DNA of 64,000 nucleotides from JBCCDY01 sp039030555 (lineage in GTDB: Bacteria; Bacteroidota; Bacteroidia; Cytophagales; Cyclobacteriaceae): NCBI GenBank assembly GCA_039030555.1, contig JBCCDY010000003.1:62001-126000 (forward strand), read 5' to 3'. Positions 28,233 to 38,227 of this stretch are shown here, one piece after another. The notes under the pieces are model-generated. The model was not told the origin of the DNA. It worked only from the letters and a program-made list of their open reading frames with translations, and did not search any database. Within the stretch, counting starts at the first letter, position 1; each line of letters begins with the position of its first letter. The translations under genes were made by a program, and so were the position numbers.

Positions 28233-29336
28233 TTATTCGACGGAAAATGATGGCGTAGGCGCAGAAAGGTCTAAAGTAATCGTAACCGTTGTTACCTGGT
28301 CTACTATAACATCTTCTATACTCACACCAATCTCATTAGCGAATGATTCTAATATCACCGCATTGTTTTCGCTATCAGCAATAGGTTTTATCACAATACC
28401 CCAATCTTCATTAGCCCTGAAAATGAAACGTGCATCCTCATCGCCACTCTCATCTATTAGTGGAATAGTCCTACTCCAAACACTTCCACCCTGATAATCC
28501 AACGGTTCGTCCCCTCCCCAGGCATTTTCGATTACATTTCCAACAATACTCCACCGGTCAATTTTTAAGAACTCAAATGTGAAATCGTTCAAATCAACCG
28601 TGATACGATATTGTCCGGTTTCAGAAGGCGTAATAATACCTTCTCCCCCTTCTACTAATGATCCTCCATTTCCGCCAAAACTTCTTGCACCCTCTTCCTG
28701 TCGGGTAAAAAGTTTAAAAGTACTATTCGCTTCGAGCGTGGTATAGATCTCAAAGATATTCAAGTTCAAACCTGATCCGTCTCTCAGGGAAACCATTTGT
28801 ATACCGTTGCTAACATCGTCTCCAACTTCTGTTGCTTCTCCGGAAACGAAAAGATTTGATGGAATGATTTCGATAAACCTCTTTAGAGTGATTTCTACAG
28901 GAGCAGTGAGCTGAACCTTACTTAAAGAGGTAGTTTCTACTGCCCAGATAAGCTGCGCCGTTTCTTCGGGTTCTATACCAACATCAGCTAAGGCCTGATC
29001 AAGCAACGCATGGCTTATGGATATTGACTCTGCTAGTCCGTTATTTTCTGAGGGTATTGAAAAGGCCGGATCACTGAAATCACCTCCTGGCAGGTCCATT
29101 AGAAAATTATAAGTGATGAGAAACCCTCCATCGTTAGAGGCAGGATTCCATTCAAATTCAACCGTCTGACTCTGATTTTCAACGTCAAGCTCTATGCTTG
29201 AATTAGCCATCGGCCCGGTTACCTCGGCTCCAACCAGTTCAAAATCTATGGTAGGGGCCAAATTGCTTTCTTCTTCACAGCCCGATAGTAGCATAAGGCT
29301 AAAAGCTAGAGTAGTTAATAAAACTAGATTTTTCAT
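28233..29336 (-). CDS. SusE/SusF-like outer-membrane glycan-binding lipoprotein
   Basis: 367 residues. Lipoprotein signal ending LLSGC, then a SusE-type domain (about 25-130: FEWNPASNDGG, ITYNFLMD and the DLPGGDFSDP loop) and two further beta-rich domains, the last with the FRANEDWG motif common in SusE/SusF starch-binding-like modules. Surface-exposed accessory binding protein of the PUL. It lies between the two GH30 genes. Confidence 0.85.
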   Translation of the reverse strand: MKNLVLLTTLAFSLMLLSGCEEESNLAPTIDFELVGAEVTGPMANSSIELDVENQSQTVEFEWNPASNDGGFLITYNFLMDLPGGDFSDPAFSIPSENNGLAESISISHALLDQALADVGIEPEETAQLIWAVETTSLSKVQLTAPVEITLKRFIEIIPSNLFVSGEATEVGDDVSNGIQMVSLRDGSGLNLNIFEIYTTLEANSTFKLFTRQEEGARSFGGNGGSLVEGGEGIITPSETGQYRITVDLNDFTFEFLKIDRWSIVGNVIENAWGGDEPLDYQGGSVWSRTIPLIDESGDEDARFIFRANEDWGIVIKPIADSENNAVILESFANEIGVSIEDVIVDQVTTVTITLDLSAPTPSFSVE

Positions 29337-29378
29337 GATTTTTACTTTATTGTTTTAGTGTGTTTATTTCATTTTTCC

Positions 29379-30827
29379 TTACCATTTTAGAGTAGCCAGC
29401 GAGGCAGCTGGTAAGGTGTAATTGATTTTATTTGACCTGGAATTAATTGTGATTTCCTCTTCGCTTGAGGAACTATTCATCAAGACTATAACTCTTGAGC
29501 CATCCGGGTTTTCAAAGGCAACATTTTCCAGGGTACCCGATACCGGATTGGTTATTAACCTCCGGGCACCTGGATTTACAAATTTTGAAAAGTGGCCTAA
29601 TAGATAATACTCGGGGTTTTTGACTACGGTACCACTTCCAGTAACCGTAATTACTCCCCTACACGTTAGACAACCGTTATTGGTAGGGCCTCCGTTTTCA
29701 TTAAGTGCCAGGTTCCATAAAAGAATACCTTTGCCACCTCTTCTCATTATTGGCGAAAAAACGTTGCTCATAAACCAGCCAATTTCACCACTAAAAGAGG
29801 TGCCTTCATTCTGAATACCAGCCTGTTCCGTAAAATAGATTTCCGTATCGGGGAACTCGTCCAACACTTTATCAATATCAGTAGGGTTTCCTCCATAAGC
29901 GTGGTAAGCTATGGCATTGGTGTATCTAGAGGCATCCGCATCTCTTAATACTTTTAAAGGATACTCAGGATCGCTTTCTACCCGGTAATTGTGGTCATAA
30001 GCAATAATTTTAGTGAGCAAACCTCCCATTTCGAACGTAGGGCCAAGATGATTTCCAATGAATTCACTTTGTTCCGATGCTGACATGAGCATGCCGGGGT
30101 ATGTGGAGGGCTCATGAAGGGGTTCATTTTGAGGAGTTATTCCACTAATTTCAATACCTTCTTCAGCATAGGCCTCAATATACTTCGCAAAATAATCCGC
30201 ATAAACGCTGTAGTATTGAGGTAGTAATCTTCCACCAATAAATGAACGGCTTGATTTCATCCAGGGAGGGGCTGTCCATGGGGAGGCGATAAAAGAAATA
30301 TTGTTATTTATCCCAAGAATTGACTGGGCCACAGGAATAACCGGATTATCGGCTATTTTATCATTGGCTATGGAAAATTCCGAAAGGTCAGGGTCTTCTG
30401 CTTCTACAATATCATTGTAGGTGTAATTCCCATTTCGGTTGAAATCAGAAGCTCCCATTACAAGTCTCACAAAGTTTAACCCAATTCCTTCTTCATTTTC
30501 TGCGAAAAGGGCATTGAGTGCTTCCTTATTCCCACTTAGTAAAAATGCAGAGGAGCCTGTTAAGGCTCCGCCGAACCCTTGAATAGGTGGGCCTTTATCG
30601 CTTTCGGTGATGTTGATGATAGCACCATTTCCTTGATCAGAAAAGCCCAAGTTTTCCGGAAGCTGCTGTAATAATGTACTACCATTAAGCGATGTTAGAG
30701 TAACTTCAATATTCCCGACTTCAACGATCGGATCTGTTTCTTCTTCTGAAGAAGTACAGCCACCACATCCTCCAAAGACAAGAGAACAACTGACTAATAG
30801 AAAAATAGCTTTCAAAAGGCTGCGCAT
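29379..30827 (-). CDS. GH30 glycoside hydrolase, lipoprotein (beta-1,6-glucanase-like)
   Basis: 482 residues. Lipoprotein signal with Cys21 in LVFGGC. GH30 barrel with acid/base Glu235 in ITPQNEP and nucleophile Glu334 in IYFTEQAG; PIQGFGGALTGSSA near residue 81 and ASPWTAPPWMK near 181 are typical of the GH30_3 (endo-beta-1,6-glucanase) group. It shares family but not close sequence with the other GH30, so the pair probably divides labour (chain cleavage versus branch or oligomer trimming). The start is one base after the susD stop. Confidence 0.9.
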   Translation of the reverse strand: MRSLLKAIFLLVSCSLVFGGCGGCTSSEEETDPIVEVGNIEVTLTSLNGSTLLQQLPENLGFSDQGNGAIINITESDKGPPIQGFGGALTGSSAFLLSGNKEALNALFAENEEGIGLNFVRLVMGASDFNRNGNYTYNDIVEAEDPDLSEFSIANDKIADNPVIPVAQSILGINNNISFIASPWTAPPWMKSSRSFIGGRLLPQYYSVYADYFAKYIEAYAEEGIEISGITPQNEPLHEPSTYPGMLMSASEQSEFIGNHLGPTFEMGGLLTKIIAYDHNYRVESDPEYPLKVLRDADASRYTNAIAYHAYGGNPTDIDKVLDEFPDTEIYFTEQAGIQNEGTSFSGEIGWFMSNVFSPIMRRGGKGILLWNLALNENGGPTNNGCLTCRGVITVTGSGTVVKNPEYYLLGHFSKFVNPGARRLITNPVSGTLENVAFENPDGSRVIVLMNSSSSEEEITINSRSNKINYTLPAASLATLKW

Positions 30828-30828
30828 A

Positions 30829-32190
30829 TCAGTTTAAATTAGGATTTCGATCAATTTCCTCTTGTGGAATAGGGAAGTCCAGTTGAGCTTCTGTTATCGT
30901 GATGCCTTTTGCTTCTAAAATAGCCGCTGCAGCAACCTGAAAACCCCTTCTTCTTAAATCGAACCATCGTTGCCCCTCATACATCAGTTCAACCCTACGC
31001 TCGTTAAATATGGCTTCGTCAACATCAGTAACATCTTCTGGCCCCGAATAGTCAGGAAGCTGGGCACGGTTGCGTATCTGGTTCAATAAATCGATGGCTT
31101 CCGAAGTCCTGTTCAACTGATTTAATGCCTCTGCCCTCATAAGCAGTACATCAGCATACCTCATAATGATGTTATCGTCCGGTGAAGCAAAAGCTTCACC
31201 ATTTCTCCATTTAAAAATGAACAAGGTGCCATCCCTTTCTGTGAAAGACGTTGCCTGGCGAACATCTCCAGCTTCAAAAGCAGCAATGCTGTTGGGGGTA
31301 GGCGTATTAAATTTAAGGAACTCGAAAGATGCTTCAGGGACAGGGAGTACTAATTCCGGAAAAACATTACCCTCGGCCCCTCCGGTGTATTGAACACTAA
31401 AAATGACTTCAGAGTTGTTTTCATTTTGCTGATTAAACAGGTCTTCAAAATTAGGAAGTAATTGAAAACCCCGGGTCATCACCTGGGCTGTCCATCGTTC
31501 CACTTCATCAAAATTTCCAAGTGTTAGTTCGGTACTGGCCAAATAGGCCTCTGCTGACCCTTTAGATAATCTTCCGGGTAGCAATGCAGCAGGGAGAAGT
31601 TGCTGGGCCATTTCAAAGTCTAATAAGATTTGGGCGTAAATATCTTCTTCAGGCGTTAGGCCAACATTGATCACGTCTTCATCAAGTGATGTTGTTTCGG
31701 ATAAGACCAACGGGACACTACCCCAAAGCCTCACGAGGTTAAAATAATGAAGCCCTCTTAAAAAGTAAGCCTCTCCTAAAATCCTATCTTGGATGCCTTC
31801 ATCAAAAACTGATGGGTCCATTGCCCCAACCCTTCCAATAACCGTATTGGCACGACCTATACCCAGGTAAATTTGCCTCCAGGTACGGGTAATATTTTCA
31901 TTGGTTGCTCTTTCTGTAAAATTGTCAATAGCAAAGTTATTGAGGTTATCTCCACCGGCGAAGCAATTATCAGAGCGTACATCTCCATAAATGTAAATAT
32001 CAAAACCATAATAGGAATCAGGTTGAAGAGCATCAAAACACCCTACTATTGCAGCTTCAGCATCTTCCTGTGTTTGGAAAAAATTAGCTGAGGATATTTC
32101 GGTAACGGGAGCGATCTCCAGAAAGTCATCACATGAGTTAAGAAAACCTGCGACGAGAATTATAAAAGTGATTTTAACTAAATATTTCAT
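30829..32190 (-). CDS. SusD/RagB nutrient-uptake lipoprotein
   Basis: 453 residues. Lipoprotein signal ending FLNSC, then the TPR-based SusD fold: TEISSANFFQTQEDAEAAI near residue 35, RGLHYFNLVRLWGSVPL near 145 and the C-terminal RRVELMYEGQRWFDLRR motif. SusD caps the SusC transporter on the cell surface and binds the glycan. It lies directly after susC (10 bp). Confidence 0.95.
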   Translation of the reverse strand: MKYLVKITFIILVAGFLNSCDDFLEIAPVTEISSANFFQTQEDAEAAIVGCFDALQPDSYYGFDIYIYGDVRSDNCFAGGDNLNNFAIDNFTERATNENITRTWRQIYLGIGRANTVIGRVGAMDPSVFDEGIQDRILGEAYFLRGLHYFNLVRLWGSVPLVLSETTSLDEDVINVGLTPEEDIYAQILLDFEMAQQLLPAALLPGRLSKGSAEAYLASTELTLGNFDEVERWTAQVMTRGFQLLPNFEDLFNQQNENNSEVIFSVQYTGGAEGNVFPELVLPVPEASFEFLKFNTPTPNSIAAFEAGDVRQATSFTERDGTLFIFKWRNGEAFASPDDNIIMRYADVLLMRAEALNQLNRTSEAIDLLNQIRNRAQLPDYSGPEDVTDVDEAIFNERRVELMYEGQRWFDLRRRGFQVAAAAILEAKGITITEAQLDFPIPQEEIDRNPNLN

Positions 32191-32200
32191 TTCCGTATTT

Positions 32201-35149
32201 TTAAAAGCTAAGGTTTATACCAAAAATTATAGATCGAACCTGTGGGAATGTTCCGAAGTCGATGTTTGGTGAAATGGTACTTCCCTCATCACGACTTACT
32301 TCAGGGTCGAAACCGGAATAGTCGGTTATGGTAAACAGGTTTCTACCCTGGGCATAAATTTTAGCCTTACTTAAACTCAATTTGTCTAGTATGGAAGTAG
32401 GGAGGTTATAAGCAATCGTGAGCTCCCTTAATTTGATGAAAGAACCGTCTTCCACAAATCTATTTGAAGCTCTGTTGTTACCGGCAGGATCACCGAAAAC
32501 TGCTCTGGGTAAGGTGCCGTCAGTATTTTCCGGAGTCCATCTGTCCAGTACTGTAGTAGATTGGTTGGTGAAACCCGATTGGTTTTCAAGTTCAAAGCGA
32601 GTGGCGTTATAAACATCCTGTCCTTGTACTCCCTGAAAGAAGATGATCAGCTCAACACCTTTATAGTTAAGGGTATTTGTTAATCCCCAAATATAGTCTG
32701 GTAAAGCATTGCCAATAATCTGTCTGTCATCGTCATCGATAATTCCATTATTGTCCAGATCTGCAAAAATCACATCCCCCGTATCGTCATCTATGCCTTC
32801 GGAAACGAACCCGAAAAAGTTGCCAATGGGCTCACCCTCTTGCAAAATGGCTACATTTCCCTGGTCTGGTACGCCTCCTCCAAAAATGGGCTCTGACCCG
32901 ATTTCCAAAACCTCATTTCTATTTAAGCTGATGTTTCCACCGATATTCCAACTCAGGTCTTTGTCTCTTAGAACATCTGCAAACAGGGCAAATTCAACCC
33001 CCCTGTTATCAAGAGAACCGATATTTCGTAATGCATTGGTGAAGCCGGTGGTATTTGGGATCTGATCATTCAATAGAAGGTCAGTTGTCCTTTTGTAATA
33101 TCCTTCAATCGTTGCACTTAGCCTGCTATCCCATATTTCTACATCAATCCCTACATTATGTTGTGCTGTCCTTTCCCATTGCAACGATTCGTTTTCAACC
33201 CTGGTAGCAGATGCCCCGGGTAGTATTTCACCATTTATTGGAAAATCGGCTCCTGCGACATAAGTAGCCAGGGAATTAAAGTTTCCAATTTCCTGATTTC
33301 CGGTAATTCCGAAACTGTATCTTAACTTAAGTAAATCAAGAAAAGAATTGTTTTGCAGAAAACTTTCGTTGGTTAGGTTCCATGCTGCAGAGGCCGACGG
33401 GAAAATGCCAAAACGGTTTCCGGCCCCAAAGCGCGAAGAGCCATCCGCACGGATTGAAGCAGTAAGAAAATACTTTCTATTTATATTATATGAACCCCTT
33501 AGAAAGTAAGAAACCAATGACCATTCCGCAATATCGGCGTCTATAGCAATAGGGTCAGACGCAGCTCTGGCAGTGGGTATAATACCGTTTGCAAACCCCC
33601 TTCCAAGTAAAAAGGTGCTTTCAAATGTTGATCTTTGCGCTGAACCTCCAACTAGAACATCAAGGTTATGCCCGTCAAATAGATCAATATTATAATTGAG
33701 GGTGTTTTCCCATATCCAGATCAGCTCATTGAAAGTACTATTCGAAGCTTCCCCTTGTTGTGCACGGCCATTCCCTGTAATAAATGGGTCGACAAAACGA
33801 TCTTCTTTGGAACTGGTGTAATCTATTCCAATAGAAGTCTTGAATTTGAAGTTTTTCAGAAAATCATATTCCACAAAGAGATTACCTATAATTTTATCAC
33901 TAAACGATGTGCGGCTTTCTCCCCTCACAATGGCGATGGGGTTTTCAAAAGCCTGAAAAGGGTTGGTCGGAAAAGTACCATCCTCATTTATGACAGGAAT
34001 TATGGGTGGCGTACTAAGTGCACTAAGCACCACTCCGCCTTGATTTACCCTCTGGTTATCATTAATTACGTTGAAGTTAGTTCTGCTTAAACCAATGTTA
34101 CTACCTACTTTCAGGCCGTCCAGGATGTTTTTATTCTGATTGAATCTGAGTGAAAAGCGTTCGAAAGATGATGGTGAGATGACCCCTTCCTGTTCCTGGT
34201 ATCCTGCCGAAGCATAAAAAGAACCATCATCAGAGCCTTTCGAGAAGCCAAGCTGGTAATTTTGGACGGTAGCCCGGTCAAATAATTCATTTTGGAAATC
34301 GGTATTGAACTGCCCATTGAATGGATCCTGCACGATAGGCAAACCGGCATTCTGCCGAGAAGTGTTAACCAAATCGAGGTATTGTTGTGAATTTAAAAGA
34401 GGTAGGGTTTCCGATACTTCATCGAAACCGGCATAAAAAGAAAAATCGAGTGAGCCTTTTCCTTTTTCGCCTTTTTTGGTTTCAATAAGTACCACTCCAT
34501 TTGCAGCCCTTGCCCCATAAATTGATGCTGATGCAGCATCCTTTAAAATATCAATGGAGACGACATCCGCAGGATTGATACCTTCGGTGTTCTGTACTGG
34601 GACACCATCGACAACATATAAAGGTTCATTACCCGCACCTACTGATGTTCCTCCACGAATTCGCACATTAATAGCATCGCCTGGTGCTCCGGAAGATTGT
34701 ACTACTTGAACTCCGGCAGCTTTTCCATTTATGGCCTGCTCTACGGTTACAAAAGGTTTATCCTTTATTACTTCGTCATCTAATGAAGATATCGCAGTAG
34801 TTAACTCAGATTTAGTACGTGTTCCATAACCAATAACTACGATTTCTTGCAAGGTTTCAACATTTAACTCCATCTCAACATCGATCCGATTACTCACTCC
34901 GACAGAAACTTCCATTGTGGTATAGCCAACGAATGAGAATACTAAGACATCTCCTTGGGAGGCTTGAAGGCTATACTCGCCGTTAACATCTGTGATGGTA
35001 CCATTTTGAGTACCCTTCACCAGGATGGATACTCCTGGTAATCCCTGTGCATAATCACTTGCAGTGACTTTTCCGGTAATGCTCTGGCTTTGTCCATAAA
35101 GAACTATTGACAAAACCATTAGCCAGGGAATCAGTAAAAATTTTAGCAT
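32201..35149 (-). CDS. SusC/RagA TonB-dependent outer-membrane transporter
   Basis: 982 residues: signal peptide, N-terminal carboxypeptidase-regulatory-like domain (about 22-100), plug domain with the SusC signature VVIGYGTRTK near residue 105, TSVGAGNEPLYVVDGVP and SIYGARAANGVVLIETK, then a 22-strand barrel ending in F. It imports oligosaccharides using TonB energy. First gene of the PUL operon susC-susD-GH30-susE-GH30. No match to the Bacteroidota promoter consensus was found upstream. Confidence 0.96.
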   Translation of the reverse strand: MLKFLLIPWLMVLSIVLYGQSQSITGKVTASDYAQGLPGVSILVKGTQNGTITDVNGEYSLQASQGDVLVFSFVGYTTMEVSVGVSNRIDVEMELNVETLQEIVVIGYGTRTKSELTTAISSLDDEVIKDKPFVTVEQAINGKAAGVQVVQSSGAPGDAINVRIRGGTSVGAGNEPLYVVDGVPVQNTEGINPADVVSIDILKDAASASIYGARAANGVVLIETKKGEKGKGSLDFSFYAGFDEVSETLPLLNSQQYLDLVNTSRQNAGLPIVQDPFNGQFNTDFQNELFDRATVQNYQLGFSKGSDDGSFYASAGYQEQEGVISPSSFERFSLRFNQNKNILDGLKVGSNIGLSRTNFNVINDNQRVNQGGVVLSALSTPPIIPVINEDGTFPTNPFQAFENPIAIVRGESRTSFSDKIIGNLFVEYDFLKNFKFKTSIGIDYTSSKEDRFVDPFITGNGRAQQGEASNSTFNELIWIWENTLNYNIDLFDGHNLDVLVGGSAQRSTFESTFLLGRGFANGIIPTARAASDPIAIDADIAEWSLVSYFLRGSYNINRKYFLTASIRADGSSRFGAGNRFGIFPSASAAWNLTNESFLQNNSFLDLLKLRYSFGITGNQEIGNFNSLATYVAGADFPINGEILPGASATRVENESLQWERTAQHNVGIDVEIWDSRLSATIEGYYKRTTDLLLNDQIPNTTGFTNALRNIGSLDNRGVEFALFADVLRDKDLSWNIGGNISLNRNEVLEIGSEPIFGGGVPDQGNVAILQEGEPIGNFFGFVSEGIDDDTGDVIFADLDNNGIIDDDDRQIIGNALPDYIWGLTNTLNYKGVELIIFFQGVQGQDVYNATRFELENQSGFTNQSTTVLDRWTPENTDGTLPRAVFGDPAGNNRASNRFVEDGSFIKLRELTIAYNLPTSILDKLSLSKAKIYAQGRNLFTITDYSGFDPEVSRDEGSTISPNIDFGTFPQVRSIIFGINLSF

Positions 35150-35475
35150 AATTGTGTGTATTAGGTTTGAAATTCATTTAGTTGACGCTTCAAGGAATCA
35201 CGCTAAATATTCCTTTTTACGTATGCAAGGATGGTTTATGAATTATGCAAACGATTGCTGAAAATGAGTGAAGAATTACAGTAAAAAATACGCTTCAACA
35301 ACAGGTATAAATCTGTAATTCAAAGCGCTAGCAAAGCTTTTTAGAAAAAAATATACTTGCTGATATCAAACAGAGATAAATTCCAAAAAAATTGAGATTT
35401 TCCAATTAATTAGACCTTTGTTGAAATCATCGAAATAGAACAGAATTTAACCAGGCATTTTTTGTAAATTCAGAA
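35150..35475. other. Intergenic region upstream of susC
   Basis: About 326 AT-rich bases, presumably the susC leader and promoter on the minus strand. I searched for the TAnnTTTG box by eye and found no match. Its right end (from about 35450) begins to resemble the sequence before the small ORF at 52749, including the shared TTTTGTAAATTC just before the ATG. Confidence 0.5.
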
Positions 35476-35574
35476 ATGACTGAAGCAAAAAAGGGAAAGC
35501 TTAAGGAGCTGGAGGATAAAATCAAAGCTGAAAAATTGAACAAAGAGAATCCTGAAAAACGGGATTCTTCCTGA
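35476..35574 (+). pseudogene. Truncated copy of the small ORF at 52749
   Basis: A 32-codon frame starting MTEAKKGKLKELEDK and ending in TGA. It matches the 49-codon ORF at 52749-52898: the two share a run of 33 identical bases (35490-35522) and the 12 bases TTTTGTAAATTC before the start. Relative to the longer copy the reading frame ends early (around codon 32). It lies on the plus strand between two minus-strand operons (susC and the surface module), so it looks like a relic left between inserted blocks. Confidence 0.6.
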
Positions 35575-35594
35575 GTCATCGAATAGATTAATTC

Positions 35595-38216
35595 TTATTC
35601 AATAATCATTCTAAACGACCTTTTCTCTTCATCTGCAAAAAGATTTAAAATATAGATTCCACCTTCCAGGAACCGTAAATCCATTGGGATATTAAAATAA
35701 ATCTGTTCTACAAATTCTTCTGAATACCTCCCTTCCCCGTTAACTGAAGAAACTGTCAATCCTAAAGGCTTAAGTTCTGAAAGCTCTACTTCAATTGAAA
35801 AGAGCCCATTGTTTGGGTTCGGATAGATCTTAACTTCTTGAATTAAACGTTCTTCTTCCAAAGCTAATCTTCCATTCGAACCAGCAGAATCCAATTCTAT
35901 TATGGTAATTCTCTTATCATAAAAATCTTCACAACCGTTTTCAAAAACTGCTTCCAGGGAAGGGAAGTATTCTCCGGCTTCAGAGTAAACATGCTTTGGA
36001 AAATTAAATAAACTATCAAGTTTTCTGGAGTCATTAAAATCCCATAGCATAGAAGTTGGAACAGAAGAGGGAAGCGCTACAAAATACAAAGTGTCGTTTT
36101 CGAAAGCCTCAGTAGCTGCCAAAAAGAAAATAGAATCTATCTGCTGAAGCAGCTCAATATTCACAGTATCGCTATCGATACAGCCGTTTTCATCAATAAC
36201 CCGAACAGCGTATTCGCCAGATTCAATAACCTTTATGCTCTGAGCAGTTTCTCCGGTTGACCATAAATAATTTCCAAAGGCACCAACAGTAATTTCTGTT
36301 TCTTCACAGGCAATGCTGCGATCGGGGCCCAGATTTACAAATTCATCTACTCCTAATTCAACAAAAGTTCCAGCAGTTATCATACAACCATTTGTGGCTT
36401 GAATGTCAACTTCAAAAAATCCATTTTCCGTAACTAAAATAGTTGAAGATGTTTCCCCGGTTGACCATAAATAAGTCGCTTCAGGGTTTAATTCTGCTAA
36501 TCCTTGACCTAAAGTAATTTGATTGCCACAAGTCCTTGTCGTATCCTGAAAGTTTACGGAAGCTGACCCTGCCAAATCTTCCAGCGAGGTACTGTTTAAA
36601 ATTGCCTGAATGGTATCGGAATTTTGGCAACCTTCAACACTTATAATTTCTACACGGTAAGTTCCATCATCAACTAATATGACGGTAGCCTCTTCAGAAA
36701 TAATTTCATTTTCTAAGTTGAACCAGGTAAAACTGGCTCCCGGGTTAATATTTTCCAACGAAGAACCCACTTCCAATTCTGAAGCACAGGTGCCAAACTC
36801 ATCTTGCAAGTCAGAAATTGGAAGTGGAAAATATTCATAAATAAGGGTATCGAAATTGGAGCACTCAAAGCCATCTGTAATTTCCAAAATATAAGTTCCA
36901 CTGTCTTGAACAGTTAACGTTTTGGTTTCGGATAACTCTGTTCCTTCCAAATCTGTCCACAGATAAGCGGGGAAATCATTTTGAGGATTCAATGTAATTT
37001 CAGTACCAGGGCACTCTATTCGATCTTCTCCAATATTTACAGTAGCAAGCGACTGAATAAAAACTTCAATGGTATCGAAGCCAAAGCATCCCATTGAGTC
37101 AAAAACCTGTGCTACGTAGGTTAAATTATCATTTTTTACAAGCGTTTGTAAAGTCTGACTTGTTTCATTTTGGATTTCTTCCCCTTCTAAAAACCATTTG
37201 AAGGTAAACAACTCAGTATTTAAAATTTGAATTCTTAACTCGGTCTCCGTTTCCCTGCAAACTGTAAAATCATCTCCCAAAGTGAATTCAGGAATATCGC
37301 AATAACTGGCCGTCCATATTCCATTGATGTCTTCAATGCTTGAAGCTATAATTTCATTGGAAGCGATATCCGTTTGACTTTCAAAAAACTGCCAGCTACT
37401 TCCATTATCCTTTGAATTGAATAATTGAAGATTACTCTCCCTATCAGCTAAAGAGTCTAATTCTGAATCAAAGTATCTAAAGCTTAAAACTCCATTTGTT
37501 CCTTCTGATGGAAAACTGATCTGATAGCTTCTTTTGATGCTTCCGTTCGGAAGAGTTGCAAACTGGTTGTTATTTCTTTTCACGGAGTAATCACCTTGTT
37601 GTCCGGTTTGGTAGCTCACTTGTAGTCCGGTATTTCCCAAATCCAAGCCTGAAGAAAGCGTATCGGCAGTTACATCTTCAAGGGAAGCTTCTAACCTTCC
37701 TGAATTCCTACTGAAAAAATTACTGGCTGAACGTTCGTTTTCCAGAGTTCCAAAAATTCGTTTTTGTTGACCGGGTAAAGAGTCGAATGCATTGAAAACC
37801 AGTAAAACGGTATCTTTTTCTGAAAATAAAACTCCATTTTCAAAATTAAGCCGGTCTGTAATCTGAATGTTTCCCCTAAGCTTTACCGAATCGTTCGAGT
37901 TGATGGTAAGAGTACTGAATGTAGTTTGTGCTTGTGAGAAAACGCTATCACCCTGAACTTCAATCTCACCAGTAGTTCCATTGGTTACTGAAGAAATGGT
38001 TTCATTTATAAAACTCCCTGAAACTCTTAAAGTCCCACCTGCATCAATTAGAAGTTCTGCTTCTTCAGAGCCATGATTATAATCACCAGCTACCTGAAGC
38101 TCCGTACTGGGACAAACCTTTACCGCTCCAAAATTCTTGAATACCACTTGTTGGGCATTCAACTTCGAGGAAACCGAAACCAAAACAAGACCACAAAAAA
38201 TATGAAGAAACTTCAT
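35595..38216 (-). CDS. T9SS-secreted surface protein with Ig/PKD-like repeats
   Basis: 873 residues: signal peptide (cleavage near SKLNAQ), a beta-rich N-terminal region (about 25-310), a series of Ig/PKD-like repeats with paired Cys and the phrase LWSTGE(T) recurring (about 310-690), a PKD-like region (about 700-770), and a C-terminal T9SS type A sorting domain (about 793-873, beginning VKIYPNPNNGLF). It should be exported and anchored by the T9SS, for which porQ is in this window. Last gene of the minus-strand surface module, 11 bp after the collar gene. Confidence 0.85.
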   Translation of the reverse strand: MKFLHIFCGLVLVSVSSKLNAQQVVFKNFGAVKVCPSTELQVAGDYNHGSEEAELLIDAGGTLRVSGSFINETISSVTNGTTGEIEVQGDSVFSQAQTTFSTLTINSNDSVKLRGNIQITDRLNFENGVLFSEKDTVLLVFNAFDSLPGQQKRIFGTLENERSASNFFSRNSGRLEASLEDVTADTLSSGLDLGNTGLQVSYQTGQQGDYSVKRNNNQFATLPNGSIKRSYQISFPSEGTNGVLSFRYFDSELDSLADRESNLQLFNSKDNGSSWQFFESQTDIASNEIIASSIEDINGIWTASYCDIPEFTLGDDFTVCRETETELRIQILNTELFTFKWFLEGEEIQNETSQTLQTLVKNDNLTYVAQVFDSMGCFGFDTIEVFIQSLATVNIGEDRIECPGTEITLNPQNDFPAYLWTDLEGTELSETKTLTVQDSGTYILEITDGFECSNFDTLIYEYFPLPISDLQDEFGTCASELEVGSSLENINPGASFTWFNLENEIISEEATVILVDDGTYRVEIISVEGCQNSDTIQAILNSTSLEDLAGSASVNFQDTTRTCGNQITLGQGLAELNPEATYLWSTGETSSTILVTENGFFEVDIQATNGCMITAGTFVELGVDEFVNLGPDRSIACEETEITVGAFGNYLWSTGETAQSIKVIESGEYAVRVIDENGCIDSDTVNIELLQQIDSIFFLAATEAFENDTLYFVALPSSVPTSMLWDFNDSRKLDSLFNFPKHVYSEAGEYFPSLEAVFENGCEDFYDKRITIIELDSAGSNGRLALEEERLIQEVKIYPNPNNGLFSIEVELSELKPLGLTVSSVNGEGRYSEEFVEQIYFNIPMDLRFLEGGIYILNLFADEEKRSFRMIIE

Positions 38217-38227
38217 AGCTTATTTGA

